DNA from: Blastobasis lacticolella
Lineage: Eukaryota > Arthropoda > Insecta > Lepidoptera > Blastobasidae
Assembly (NCBI GenBank): GCA_905147135.1
Contig: LR990048.1
Coordinates: 3,828,563-3,892,562, forward strand
Direction: 5' to 3'
DNA length: 64,000 bases
Notes under the pieces: generated by a model
Database searches by the model: none
What the model saw: the letters and a program-made list of their open reading frames with translations, nothing else
What the model was told of the DNA's origin: nothing
In this document: piece after piece, positions 49,913-61,051 of the stretch
How the letters are laid out: the number at the start of each line of letters is the position of its first letter
How positions within the stretch are numbered: the stretch's first letter is position 1
Translations under genes and position numbers: made by a program

Positions 49913-51238
49913 ATGGCGATGACTCAAATTAAAAATATTACCCAATTTACATACTCCAATGCTCTTCAGTTATTTGCAAAGACTAACGCGTAGACTGCAA
50001 CAATCGTAATCGTCGAATTGAAATAATCTAGAGAACATTGAAAGAAAATGACTGCTGGATCGAAATAAAATGGCGAAACTATGAACTACGAAACATTATA
50101 ATAATATCTTCTAGCAAAAAATGGAAAGCAGCACATAATCGTTTCCTAAATCCTCAATATTACTCCCATGGTTGAGCTTGTCATTACTTTTCAGCTTATG
50201 GATAAGAAGTGTAATTTTTGTTTCTCTTTACCGTAGAATGTCCTTGGTCTCTGTTCATTATTAAGTATTTAGTATTAGATGTACTCTGTTTCTGCTTTAC
50301 GTAGCCACACAAATGGTCCTGCGTTTTATACGGAGGAAGGATATTCATGAGACCAATCCGTGAATTTTACCGTGTGTCGCAAAGACGTGTCACCTTGTAG
50401 ATACGGCATCTGAAAGTGGTAGGAGTTATATTATTTATTATTTAAAACTTTGTTGCACAATAACACAATTGGCGGACTTAAAGCCATTAGGGCTTTATCT
50501 TCCAGTTAACCAGTAGCAATGCAGAAAGCGAGTAAGTAGGTGCTTTATAAAGCGTGATGATAGATTGTAATTTACCTAAATACAATTCTAACTACATCAA
50601 GATAGAATTAACATACCGAGTTGCCACATGGCCAGTTTTTCATACTTCGTAGCGATGTACAATTACTTTAAAATTCCTTAATAACGATTCCGGGTAGACG
50701 CTGAAGTATACTAAATTCCGCTATCAGTTTCTAAACGGCTGGTCCGTCAATTTCCTCTGATTAAACCTTTCACAAAAACCACCCGCCGCAGGGCTGCCGC
50801 AATCAACTTATTTAAATTACTTCGTGGAACGCTGTTCCGAACCTGTCGACTATTAAAGGATACTATAGATCGTATTACAAAAGAGAATATCGCGAGGAAA
50901 TATCACACTTAAATGCAGGAATAATAAAGTTTTTAATGTTTGATTAAAGCTTTTTTCAATGCTGGAGCACAACCGTGGACCGTCTGAATCCACCTGATGG
51001 AAAGCTGCCATCATCGTCCAGGGCCTCGAGTCCACAAATTTACTAATGGCTTGATCGAATTGTAATTGGATCGCAACCGATGCTCAATCGTTTTGACACG
51101 TGTTTGGCGTTCTACTAACTAAGCTACTAATAAATCGGTTAAGAGTTTATTCCATTACAAGTCAATTGCGCTTACAAACAAGTTTTTGCAGAATACCCAA
51201 TTTGTCTCGAGTTGTAATCTGTTTGTGCGATGCCCGCC
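49913..51238. other. Low-repeat block, no gene found
   Basis: No repeat family of this window and no credible ORF. Possibly host non-coding DNA. Confidence 0.35.
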
Positions 51239-51298
51239 TTTGAGGTACTAGACATGCCTTTTGAAGAACCCCATATTAAAGTGCAAAGTAAAGAGTTG
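51239..51298 (-). pseudogene. Jockey-group LINE fragment
   Basis: On the minus strand LHFNMGFFKRHV, a stop, then YLKGGHR matches LHYNMRFFKRHVYSYLKGRH of the copy at 27205. Only about 60 bp survive. Confidence 0.55.
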
Positions 51299-52780
51299 GA
51301 TTTTTCGCAAAGGATTTTCTTTGAGCTAGAATAAAAAAATAAAAATAAAAACTACTTAGAGTAAAGCGTTTACTTCGACTTTATACCCTCCCCCTTCCCC
51401 TCCCCGTCGCTTGAAAACAGACGACTTCGTAAATATTGAACGAGAAATCTGGAACGACCGAGTGTGGAATTTAATCGAACTAATGCACGAGGTTTCACGA
51501 GGTTTCCCGAAGTGCACCGACTGCGGTTAACCTCCCCTTTAAAAACAAGACGAGGAGCCCGGGGTAAAGTGGCAACACGGAACTTGAGAAGGTTTTAGAG
51601 GATTTGTCAGCGCTGGGGCGGGTTAAGTTTTCATCTCTAACCGCTTTGGAAGGTTTATTTTGAGAACATATTCGAGGAAATATAAATGCGAGAAATTCAT
51701 AGCTGTTCTGGATGGATAATAGATGTTGTCCGTATTTGACTTTAGTCGCAGAATTCGTGAGATATAGTGTTTTATTTCAAAAGATTTACTTATCTATATC
51801 GAATTTTATTTAAATCGACGATAGAAACAGTTGGGTTTGCTAGCACAAGAAGGAATTTTATATTATTTCTTTGGATATATATAGGTACTTCCTTATTTGT
51901 TCTTCGTAATATTCCTTTAAATTACTGACTATTTTTTATCGAAATTAACACAGACAAAAGCAAAATCTCCGATCTCAGCATAAAGCTATTCTTACTCAAG
52001 AATTTTGATTTAGCTAATTTTCAAAACACTCCACTCACTGTCATACAAAAACGAACATAATTTAAATAAATAAACGGAAACACAATTACCCAGTCAACTT
52101 TTCCCTGTTTCAAAACTCAGAACCTCTTTAAAGGTACCTGGATCGTGTACCTGTGTATCTGTTTTTTGTGTAGGTACCGTACTCGTAACGTTCAGTCGGT
52201 GCTCGCGAAGCGGAAAGCATTAACCGAACCTCGGATACGATTAATCCCGAGGAACCTAAAGTGATCCTTAACGAGCTTATGGCCTTTACATAAAGACGGC
52301 CTGAAACACTGGCCGTTTTAAAGTCGTTTAGGTATTTTGGAACATAATATCAACTGGCTTTCAGCGATAAAAATAAACTTATTTTGATATTAATAATAGA
52401 ATAATGTCAATAGTAGAATATGTCGCCGTTAGATTATGAAAACTATTAGTTTGTAATGTAATGTATTCAGAGTACGTTAGATTATAAACTAGCGAAAAAC
52501 TGTGAACTGTTTTTTTAAGGCAATTCCGGTCGGGTTTAAGTTAAAGTTTCATTTGTTTATGAGAATCAGTATGTGTATTTATAAATATGGGCCTTAGCTG
52601 GCTGAAATAAATGAATAAACAAATAAAATTGCGGGACTCTTCATAAATTTCTCACAACACAAACCTAACCTAACCGAATTTGAAGCGATTACTGTTTCCT
52701 TGATACATAATGCGTTTAATTGTAAATTATTTGGTGAACTTTATTGTAGGTTTATTTCGAAAGTAAATAATCTAATGTAT
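51299..52780. other. Low-repeat block, no gene found
   Basis: GC-richer non-coding segments at 51390-51650 and 52190-52330 stand out from AT-rich flanks and lack long frames. GCACGAGGTTTCACGAGGTTTCCCGA is a small direct repeat (ACGAGGTTTC twice). Candidates for conserved host non-coding DNA. Confidence 0.4.
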
Positions 52781-53058
52781 AAGATTAGTGTGGTGTCCGG
52801 CAGAGTAGAATAGCACCAACCCCTTACACTCGTGGGTGTCGTACAAGGCGACTAATGTTTTCGAGGCAAAAGATCAAGAGTCTTCGTTGTCTGGGAAATG
52901 GGCAGCAGCATTTTCCATTGTTATATTGTAACACTGCGATCTCCAACTCGCCTGCCAAGCGTGGAGATTATGGCAATAACATCCCCTTTCGTAGGAGAGG
53001 CCCTAAGTCCTGCAGTGGACTATTATGGGCTGTGATGTGATGATGATGATAAGATTAG
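52779..53058 (+). mobile_element. Repeat E insertion with 8-10 bp TSD
   Basis: The element at 52789-53050 begins TGTGGTGTCCGGCAGAGTAG and ends GGGCTGTGATGTGATGATG. AAGATTAG flanks it at 52781-52788 and 53051-53058; the repeat could extend to ATAAGATTAG because of tail ambiguity. The last 60 bp (AGAGGCCCTAAGTCCTGCAG, TGGACTATTATGGGCTG) align with the RTE 3' end. No protein is encoded. Confidence 0.83.
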
Positions 53059-53538
53059 ATATAATTAGTGAATTCTATCTTTAAAGCTCCCTAATTTAAA
53101 AATAAAGCGGGATAGAGGGACAATTCGTAAAATTAGGCATTTTACGTATTGGTGTTTACGAATGTAGTTCGTAGCAATTTTATAACTAAAATGACGAATT
53201 ACGTTGCGGCTTTTGATACTCCTTTTTGGTTTTAACAAAGACTTCGACACCAATTCCAACACAAAATCATTAACAGCCTACACTAGTCCACTGTGAGAAT
53301 ATGCCTCCCCCAATAACCGCAAATGCACCTTGTCGCTTGCCGTGACAGCTGACCCACCACCCACCTGCAGCCGTCCACAAATCATCCCTATATCTGTCAG
53401 GAGAACGTCAGTATTCTACGCTTGCGTATCGCGATCTATATTCAAGGTGTAGTTTACCCGACTTCCACTTTAGCTTGCAAATTCAGTGGACTAAATCGGT
53501 AGCTTTGGTTATCTCTCATTTGCAGGCAGGCAGGTGAA
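53059..53538. other. No feature recognised
   Basis: Anonymous. Confidence 0.35.
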
Positions 53539-53780
53539 GACGACCTGAGTGGTTCAGTGGGTTACCATACCTGCCACGTTTCGTCAGGCACGCAGAGGTC
53601 CCGGGTTCGATTCCCGGCTGGGCAGAAATTGAAATGGAGGATTATAATTTCTGTTACTAGTCTGAGTGTTGTACGTATAATCAGTATGTATTAAAAAAAA
53701 AGTAGTTTATCAGTTTTCTGGCACCCATAACACAAGCTTTGCTTACTTTGTGGCTAGATGGTGCTCTGTGAATTCTCTGA
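53539..53780 (+). repeat. SINE-A copy with short internal duplication
   Basis: GACGACCTGAGTGGTTCAGT (A-box), then CTGCCACGTTTCGTCAGGCA with an extra stretch that repeats the CACG word. The B-box GGGTTCGATTCCCGGCTGGG is perfect. It ends AGATGGTGCTCTGTGAATTC without a TTTA tail. Confidence 0.78.
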
Positions 53781-55196
53781 ACATGCCACTGCAACATGGT
53801 ATAGAGGTAAGTAATGCATTGGTATCTATAAGCATTGGTGGCCATTTTTCCCGCGTCCCGCTTGCTAGTTTGCCTACTGTATAACATAAAAAAAAATCAT
53901 ACTGAGACCTTTTCGCTGCGAGGCATTCCTAGGCGACACAAAATTACAAAATACATACTTGAATATAAATATATACATACATACATGCCATCCATGCGGT
54001 CCATAGTCTGCCTTCACCACCTATGGGACACATGCGTGAGCTTTAGTACCTATGTGATGTGTATGTACACATACACACTCATGCCCATATCCCATTGGGG
54101 TAGTAGTACATATGGCTATATAGGCCGTTTCGTAGATTCATGAAGTTGTGTATTTTAAGTCTGCGACGTAGGGGAAGGTCGTATAGTATCAGACAGCGTA
54201 TAGTATTGGACAATGTCGATGACATCTCTATTGCACTACACTGCCGACCCCCTGAGCACTGCATGGATTTTTGTAAGTTATTTAATTTTACTGTAAGAAA
54301 CAAGTTTTTATGCTAAGGGTCCACGTTCCTCTTAATTTTGATAGCTCTTCTGATGAACACGATAGCAATGCACCGAAGATACCTATTTAAGTTTTAGTGA
54401 AGCAAATAATTTGAAATTTCTGCGCAAAAACACTCTCACGCAGATAACGCGTCGCGACTGGCGTAAGTTGTCAATATTCTGATTACTATTCGTGGAAAGA
54501 CACCGACATGACTCAATGGTTTGCTGGGCTTGGTTGAGCGATTCGTGAGATAATCTCATATCGAAAATACATGTAGACGTATACATAGATATAGACAGTA
54601 ATTGTGATGCTCGATTTTGGCGAAAAGTACCTGTGGATTCCATGCAAAGATTTTGACATAAACATACATAGAGGTAGGTTTGTACCGCTACCAAGTTGAG
54701 ATTATAAAACCCCCCAATTACGTGATCTTGCTCTTAGGTCACTCCAAACAAGTTAACGAATATGACGCCTTGACTGTCAAGCCGAGACTAGAATAAAAAA
54801 AATGCCGTCATGTGTGATTCGGAAGTGCACGAACTACCAATTAAAAATGAATAAAGCTCATTGGGTCTCATATCATGCGCAACTTTATAAAATATTAAAA
54901 TTTTAAAGAAAAAAATAAGAAATTTTCGTTAAGAAAAAACGTTTTTAATAAATAAAATAGATAGTTTATTTAATCAGGCGTGTGACACGGATGGCGACAT
55001 AGAATAAAAGATCCAGATGCTACATGTTGGTATAAAAGGCGAGCGAATTACATGCTAAATGCGTTGTATTAGTTCAAATTGTTATTTATTTATTATGACA
55101 TGCAATGCTTTTTAATTTATTAGACTTTTGACATAAGCACAAAAGTTCATCTAAAAATTTAATCCTGTATAAAATTATAAAAATCTAAACATAGTG
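53781..55196. other. No gene recognised
   Basis: Short frames (53835-54143 plus, 54079-54694 minus) are unrecognised. AT-rich after 54780. Confidence 0.35.
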
Positions 55197-55345
55197 TAAA
55201 ACAAAGTTGCTTCCCGCCGTCTTTTCCTATGTACCTATGTACGCTAAAATATTTTAAGCTACACAACGAATTTTAATGCGGTTTTTAACAATAGATAGGG
55301 TGATTCAAGAGGAAAGAAGGTTGGGAGGGGAAAAGTAGCTCCTTT
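55197..55345 (+). repeat. Helitron-like repeat, family H1
   Basis: ACAAAGTTGCTTCCCGCCGT, TGTACGCTAAAATATTTTAA, ACGAATTTTAATGCGGTTTT, AACAATAGATAGGGTGATTC, AAGAGGAAAG. No clear CTAG end. Confidence 0.5.
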
Positions 55346-56265
55346 CCAGTCAACGTTCGTAACTGGTTTTCACTCTTCTCTTTAGTGTTTTAATACTAAA
55401 TTTTAAGTTTGATTTCTATTTTTGTGTGAATTAGTCCACGATTATTTATTTATTCTATTTGTTACCTACCTACATTACTAGGTACTTTGCTCCTTACAAA
55501 TGCCGTTCTGTTCAACACTGTTTTAAATCATAATCTATATTACCGGTGACAATGTAAATTCAGTAAAACAAGTGAACAACAGTTAAATTTGTATATAGAA
55601 CTGGCACTCTTTTCTAAGCAGTAAATCTATTAGTATATCTATAAAGTAAGTAGTCTATTTATATATTATATCAATGATTCTATGTAAAAATTAATTCCTT
55701 TTTTTACTTCTAATTTGATACTGAAGTGAAGGTCCAGTGATGGAAATCTCTGAAGGCCTCTACGCAACACTGATTGACTGATGGCGTCCGTCAGTATACA
55801 TCAAGAAGATAGACAGTAGTAATAGTGTTGAATGTGTGAGAGTTCGTGTTAACATGTTCGTCATTTCTTTATTTATTTCGCATTCCATGAGATGTAGATG
55901 ATATAATAATTATAAGAATCAACATTGACCCGGATTGGGCACAGCAAATTGGTAGATAGGAGTCATTGTTCTGTCTCATCTATGTAACCTAGCTGTGTCT
56001 GAGCATCACAATGTGGTATATCCCCCGACCGTCTTCGATAGCATTCAAGCTGCAAGCAGAAATAGCCAAAAGCGTCACACTATCACTAACAACAACGCAG
56101 TCTAATCATTGATAAATATAGATACTATACGGGCACGTATGAAGCATCATGTTCTAAGAAGTAAAAGATTGTATTGTTATTGTATTGACAAATAAGTAAC
56201 GAGCAAGAGTAGAACCCATGCTATAAGGGTTCCGAACTAACATTATAAAACATTATTGAAAATGT
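55346..56265. other. No feature recognised
   Basis: AT-rich, anonymous. Confidence 0.35.
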
Positions 56266-56448
56266 CATCTTGGCGTTAATGTTACCATGATCCAATCCGG
56301 ACAGGTTCCCGTGGTAAAAGGGTCACGGAAGTCAAATAGCAGTCGCTTCACTGTAATTACCTGATCTACCAAATACTAGATCATGGTCTCTCGAGTCCGC
56401 GGGCCCTCGTGCGCGAGAGCATAACCAAAACATTAACGCCAAGATGGT
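56266..56448 (+). repeat. SINE-B with inverted tail at its 5' end
   Basis: Starts with antisense tail ATCTTGGCGTTAATGTTACC (16-17 bp) and switches at once to the sense body (CATGATCCAATCCGGACAGG), ending CATTAACGCCAAGATGG. The two ends are therefore inverted copies of each other and imitate a MITE. Confidence 0.8.
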
Positions 56449-56554
56449 TTTTTACTTTGTTTGGTGAGGTGTTATATGATTTAAAAAAAAAGAATGATTT
56501 AGAAGACTTAGAGATCTTAGTTAGAGTGATTACCTTACTATTGTGTTAAATTAA

Positions 56555-56977
56555 TCCTTTAAAGTTACTATTTTAAAGCAACGGCGCCCCATCTTGGTTA
56601 AATTTGCATCACTTGAAACCCGCAATAAGATCTGGTTTAGTAAGACGTCGCTCAAGGGCTCAGGCATTACACTCTCAGAGTTTTTAACAAAGGCAAGACA
56701 TGATGTATTTATGGCGGCTCGTGAGAAGTTGGGGGTCACCGGATGTTGGACGCGGGACGGCAATATAATAGTGCTTGGATCTGATGGTTTGCGACACCGA
56801 ATACACACAATCGCCGATCTAAAGAAGTACGACGCTGTTGTCGCCGATACTCAGCCTCCGGGGGCTGTCGACCCTCCTGTTCGTCATCCTCCTGTAATTG
56901 ATGTTGTTCCTGCATCGGCAGGAAAGCCTGTGAAGCCGATATCATCCAGATCTAAGCGAACAACCACCAAAAAATAA
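56555..56977 (+). pseudogene. LINE ORF1, C-terminal part (FP-like domain), CR1 group
   Basis: The frame runs from a stop at 56552-56554 to the stop ending 56977, without an ATG near its start. It is the 3' remnant of an ORF1 lost by 5' truncation. VTILKQRRPILVKFAS, WFSKTSLKGSGITLSEFLTK, ARHDVFMAAREKLGVTGCWT and RDGNIIVLG match the FP-like C-terminal domain known from ORF1 proteins of arthropod CR1-type LINEs. The domain is named after a baculovirus protein, but the context here is a retrotransposon. A Pro-rich and basic tail (SSRSKRTTTKK) follows. Presumed RNA-binding role by family only. Confidence 0.78.
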
Positions 56978-57605
56978 TTGTTCGACGTTTGTTTTTATTA
57001 TATGTATCGTAAGTGATGCACTGCACCGAGGGTAATTGATCTTGATTGTGTGTTATATGTTATAAGTTCACCTTCGATTATTAACGTAAATTTTACACTT
57101 AAAAGTCGGTCAGTTCTATATTAATTTCTGTATGTTTACATTTTGCGAAAAATTCTCGAATTGACAGTTGACGTCGATTTTACACTTGGCATTGGATTGA
57201 CAATTTGTAGTTGGCCTGGATACTTGGTTGAAGTCGACGGTTATACAGCCATGCTTTGATAAATAATTTATTGCCGTTATTCATGTAAAATGCTGAACTG
57301 AATTGCTTTTGCTTAGTGTCAATACCGCAATGCATTGCTTTGCGCTTATTCTGCTTTTACAATGCTTATTTTGCTTTTATTGCTTTTTGCTTATTTTGTT
57401 TTTGTTGCTTTTTGCTTGTTTTGCTTTTTTGCTTATTAGTTTGTGCTCTTGGCTAAATATTAAATATTACTTATACACATATTGATTTCGTCTGCTATGC
57501 TGGTAGACTGAGCTGTAGGTGCTTATACTGGTATTTAATTTAATTGTAATTTAGATAAGTAGGTATATATTTTATTTTATAAGTTTTTTTTTTTTTTGCT
57601 GTTCT
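56978..57605 (+). other. Inter-ORF spacer with GCTTTT-rich array
   Basis: 628 bp between ORF1 and ORF2. 57296-57445 is a degenerate array of TTTTGCTTAT and TGCTTTT words. A T14 run (57585-57598) sits 7 bp ahead of the ORF2 ATG. The 60-residue Leu/Phe/Cys-rich frame at 57303-57485 is an artefact of the array. Confidence 0.7.
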
Positions 57606-60557
57606 ATGTCTGACACAGGTGATGATGATCACAGCGATGATTTTGTTTCGGTAACCTCTGAGGAGCTGAACAGCTCGGATAGTTTCCACAGTATTCCAAC
57701 ACTCGCCGATACGCTTTCTTCCACCTTTTCTGACGTCCGTAAGAATTTCAATATAGTTCACATTAATGCTCAGAGCATTCCGGCCCACTATTCCGACTTA
57801 TTGGCTTCATTTGGTGATGTTGATGGTCTTGATGCTGTATTGATATCTGAATCCTGGCTTAAGCCTTGTTTACCATCTACCTCTTATTCTTTACCTGGAT
57901 TTGTTCTTATACGTAACGATCGCACTAGTGGCGGGGGTGGTGGTGTCGCTATTTATTTGAAGGCTCACCTGCCATATTCTATTATTAGTGTTTCAGCCCA
58001 GCCGCCTCCCACAAGTGCAGGTGAGCATATTTTCATTGAGTTAACCCTCTCTCACCGCAAGGTGCTTCTTGGGGTTTATTATTGTCCTTCTCGTAATATA
58101 CCTTTTTTTAAATCCTTTGAAGCACTGCTGGAAAACCTCGCACCAGCTTATAGTCATACTATAATTATGGGTGACTTTAACACCTGTATGTTGAGGAATG
58201 ATTCCAGGTCCTCATCGTTTCAGTCGCTGGCTAAAGCCTGCAATATGCAGTTCTTGCCCCTTAATGCCACACATTATTTCCCGAACTGCGTACCCTCCCT
58301 GTTAGATGTCATGTTGGTCTCCTCTTCTTCACATGCTGCTAAACATGGTCAGCTTTCGGCCGAAGCCTTTTCCTTCCATGACCTTATATACTTGTCCTAC
58401 AAAATTCGCCCTCCTAAAGCAAAGGCCAGAGTCATGTACCAGCGCAGTTTTGGGGGAATGGTTTTGGATGCTCTGAGGAGGGATGCTCAGTTGCTGGATT
58501 GGTCTGGGGTATTGAATGGTGTCACTGTTGATGAGCAGGTAGCATCTTTTAATTCGCTGTTGGTGGGTCTTTACGATTTGCACGCCCCTGTGAAAGTCAT
58601 TAAGATTAAACATCAACCAGCGCCTTGGCTCACTGATGATGTTAGGGTGGCTATGCGGAGGAGGGATTCGGCTAAGGTTAGGTATAAGCTTCGACCTACT
58701 GATGAGAATAGGGACAAGTACAAGCGCTGCAGAAATCTGTGCAATAAGATATGCAGAGATGCCCAGCGCCGTCATATTCTTGCATCTGTATCTAATGGTG
58801 ATTCTTCGAAAGTGTGGAAATTTTTGCGGTCTTTGGGCATAGGCAAGCCCCGTGGCGATGCCCTGCCTAAAGATATTAATATTAATGACCTTAACAGATA
58901 TTTTTCCTCTTCCTCTAACTTGCAGAATGTTGCCAAGGCTGACACATTGCACGGCTTATCTTCCCTCCCTTCACCTGATCATCCGCCATTTGTTCTTGGA
59001 CAGTTCGGTGCGTCGGACGTTGAAAAGAGTGTCATGGCTATAACCTCTAACGCTATTGGCAGTGACGAGATAAGTCGTAGCATGATCGTGCCTATTATTG
59101 ATGTTGTTGCTCCAGTTATAGCTCACATTTTTAATACATCAGTTAGTACTAGGTCTTACCCCAGTCTGTGGAAGGAGGCCTTACTGTTTCCCATTCCTAA
59201 AAAAGCATCTCCTGTGTCCTTCTCTGATCTCCGTCCCATCTCCATTCTATCATTCCTATCCAAAGTCCTTGAGCGCCTTATCCAACACCAACTTTCTGCT
59301 TATCTCACTAAATACAATCTCCTCAATCCTCTCCAGTCTGGCTTCCGACCAGGACACAGCACTGTCACTGCTTTGGTGAAAATAACTGATGACATCAGGA
59401 TGGGGATGGAGCGTGGTCATGTTACGGTTCTGGCACTCTTGGACTTCAGCAATGCGTTCAACACTGTCGACCATGACGTTCTCCTGGGTATTATGCGCTC
59501 GCTTAACATCTGTGAGGATGTTGTTGAGTGGTTCGGTAGTTATTTAGTGGGGCGACGTCAGCGGATTCGTATGGATGACTCCCTCTCAACGTGGAGTAAA
59601 GTGGATGCTGGTGTTCCGCAGGGTGGTGTCCTTTCTCCATTACTTTTCGCTCTTTTTATCAACAACATCACCGCTAACATTAGATCCAGTTGTCACCTCT
59701 ATGCTGACGACCTACAAATTTATGCACACTCAACTCCGGAAAATTTGGCTCATGCTATTGAAACTATAAATGGTGACCTGAAATGCATTGCAGACTGGAG
59801 TGCTTCGCATGGACTTAAAATCAATGCTTTGAAGACGCAGTTAATCATCATCGGTAGTTCGAGGATGTTGGCGAGAGTGGACCACGGGGCGTTGCCCAGT
59901 GTTTGCTTTGACGGTATTCGCGTGCCATTTAGTGAGTCCGTTAAAAATCTAGGAGTCATAATTGACAGAACATTGTCCTGGGGGCCACACATTGCCGAGA
60001 CCAGCCGCAAGCTGTTCGCCTCGTCATCGGCGATGAGAAGGTTGCGCAATTTTCTTCCGATACCAACCAAGATTGCGCTGGTTCAGGCTTTATTACTACC
60101 GATACTGGACTACGCTGACACATGCTTCACTGATCTGACTGAGGAACACCTTAATAAGTTAGAACGTCTACAAAATTTTTGTATAAAGTTTATTTTCGGC
60201 CTTCGTAAGTTCGATCATGTGTCGGAGTTCCGTGCTCGGCTTGGGTGGCTTCCTATCCGTCAGCGCCGGAATAGTCATGTACTCTCGCTATTGTATCGTG
60301 TACTATTTGACAGATGTTCGCCACGATACCTCAGCGAGCGCTTCCAGTATGACTCAGATGTACAAAGTCGATCCCTCCGTTCTTCGCGTGATCGAATGTT
60401 GGTGATGCCCAGTCATACTACGAGGTTCTACGACAAATCTTTTACTGTCCAGTCGGTGCGTCTGTGGAATGCTCTGCCCCGTGAGGTGAGGTGCTCTGAT
60501 ACACCAGGTGTATTCCGGGGGAGATTGAAGCAACATCTCCTTGACTTACAAATATGA
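57606..60557 (+). CDS. LINE ORF2: APE-type endonuclease plus reverse transcriptase, CR1 group
   Basis: 983 residues, uninterrupted. An acidic, Ser-rich leader precedes the endonuclease: FNIVHINAQSI with N54, ISESWL with E82, IIMGDFNTC with D190, and SFHDLIYLS with the HD pair inverted relative to the usual SDH order. That last difference could weaken nuclease activity, or the assignment may be one residue off. RT: DLRPISILSFLSKVLERLI, SGFRPGHSTVTAL, LLDFSNAFNTVDHD with D613, GVPQGGVLSPLLF, HLYADDLQIY with D701 and D702, KNLGVIID. The C-terminal region has RLWNALPREVRCSD. A complete ORF2 behind a truncated ORF1 suggests a young but 5'-truncated copy. Confidence 0.92.
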   Translation: MSDTGDDDHSDDFVSVTSEELNSSDSFHSIPTLADTLSSTFSDVRKNFNIVHINAQSIPAHYSDLLASFGDVDGLDAVLISESWLKPCLPSTSYSLPGFVLIRNDRTSGGGGGVAIYLKAHLPYSIISVSAQPPPTSAGEHIFIELTLSHRKVLLGVYYCPSRNIPFFKSFEALLENLAPAYSHTIIMGDFNTCMLRNDSRSSSFQSLAKACNMQFLPLNATHYFPNCVPSLLDVMLVSSSSHAAKHGQLSAEAFSFHDLIYLSYKIRPPKAKARVMYQRSFGGMVLDALRRDAQLLDWSGVLNGVTVDEQVASFNSLLVGLYDLHAPVKVIKIKHQPAPWLTDDVRVAMRRRDSAKVRYKLRPTDENRDKYKRCRNLCNKICRDAQRRHILASVSNGDSSKVWKFLRSLGIGKPRGDALPKDININDLNRYFSSSSNLQNVAKADTLHGLSSLPSPDHPPFVLGQFGASDVEKSVMAITSNAIGSDEISRSMIVPIIDVVAPVIAHIFNTSVSTRSYPSLWKEALLFPIPKKASPVSFSDLRPISILSFLSKVLERLIQHQLSAYLTKYNLLNPLQSGFRPGHSTVTALVKITDDIRMGMERGHVTVLALLDFSNAFNTVDHDVLLGIMRSLNICEDVVEWFGSYLVGRRQRIRMDDSLSTWSKVDAGVPQGGVLSPLLFALFINNITANIRSSCHLYADDLQIYAHSTPENLAHAIETINGDLKCIADWSASHGLKINALKTQLIIIGSSRMLARVDHGALPSVCFDGIRVPFSESVKNLGVIIDRTLSWGPHIAETSRKLFASSSAMRRLRNFLPIPTKIALVQALLLPILDYADTCFTDLTEEHLNKLERLQNFCIKFIFGLRKFDHVSEFRARLGWLPIRQRRNSHVLSLLYRVLFDRCSPRYLSERFQYDSDVQSRSLRSSRDRMLVMPSHTTRFYDKSFTVQSVRLWNALPREVRCSDTPGVFRGRLKQHLLDLQI

Positions 60558-60862
60558 GGTCCTTTGTCTGAGTCTAGATATGGAATGGATTGTTATTTAT
60601 TGTATTATTAAGTTATTTGTTATGTATTGTTTTATGTTATTGGATATGTATATAAGTAGTTGCTATTGTTTATGTTAGTATTATATTTTGTACATTGCCT
60701 AAAATGTTAATATTCTATTATTAGTTTATGTGTAAATGGTTGCCTGGAAGAGATCGCTCTCAGCGATAAGGCCGCCCTTGTACCTATATTGTTTTAAACT
60801 GTATTTTTACGATTTCCTTTAATGTACAATAAAGTGTTATAAATAAATAAATAAATAAATAT
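60558..60862 (+). other. 3' UTR and (AAAT)n tail of the second LINE
   Basis: About 280 bp AT-rich, containing GCCTGGAAGAGATCGCTCTC and AGCGATAAGGCCGCCC. These words are typical of jockey/CR1 3' UTRs in Lepidoptera. It ends in AATAAAGTG and a TAAATAAATAAATAAATAAA tail (60839-60860). Confidence 0.78.
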
Positions 60863-61051
60863 TGTTTGTTAAGGTTATTGTTAAGGTTCAAGTTGTTGCT
60901 CATATCATTCGCAATATAGCCTGTTAATTTTAGGCTTAACATTTCATAGAAATTTGTAACTTTTTAAAGAAATCGTAGTATTTAAGAAAATAGTTCTTTA
61001 AGAAATACTAAAATATTCTACTATGATATTTCAGAATATAGTAAACAATTT

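Noticed and set aside
56266..56448. MITE call based on matching inverted ends
   Set aside because: The interior is SINE-B body, so the inverted ends are better explained by a snap-back SINE insertion.
56555..56977. Integrated baculovirus gene, suggested by the FP-like domain
   Set aside because: The domain directly precedes a CR1-type ORF2 and matches the ORF1 arrangement of such LINEs; nothing else viral is nearby.
57303..57485. Small hydrophobic protein (Leu/Phe/Cys-rich, 60 residues)
   Set aside because: It arises from the T-rich GCTTTT array between the two LINE ORFs and has no other support.
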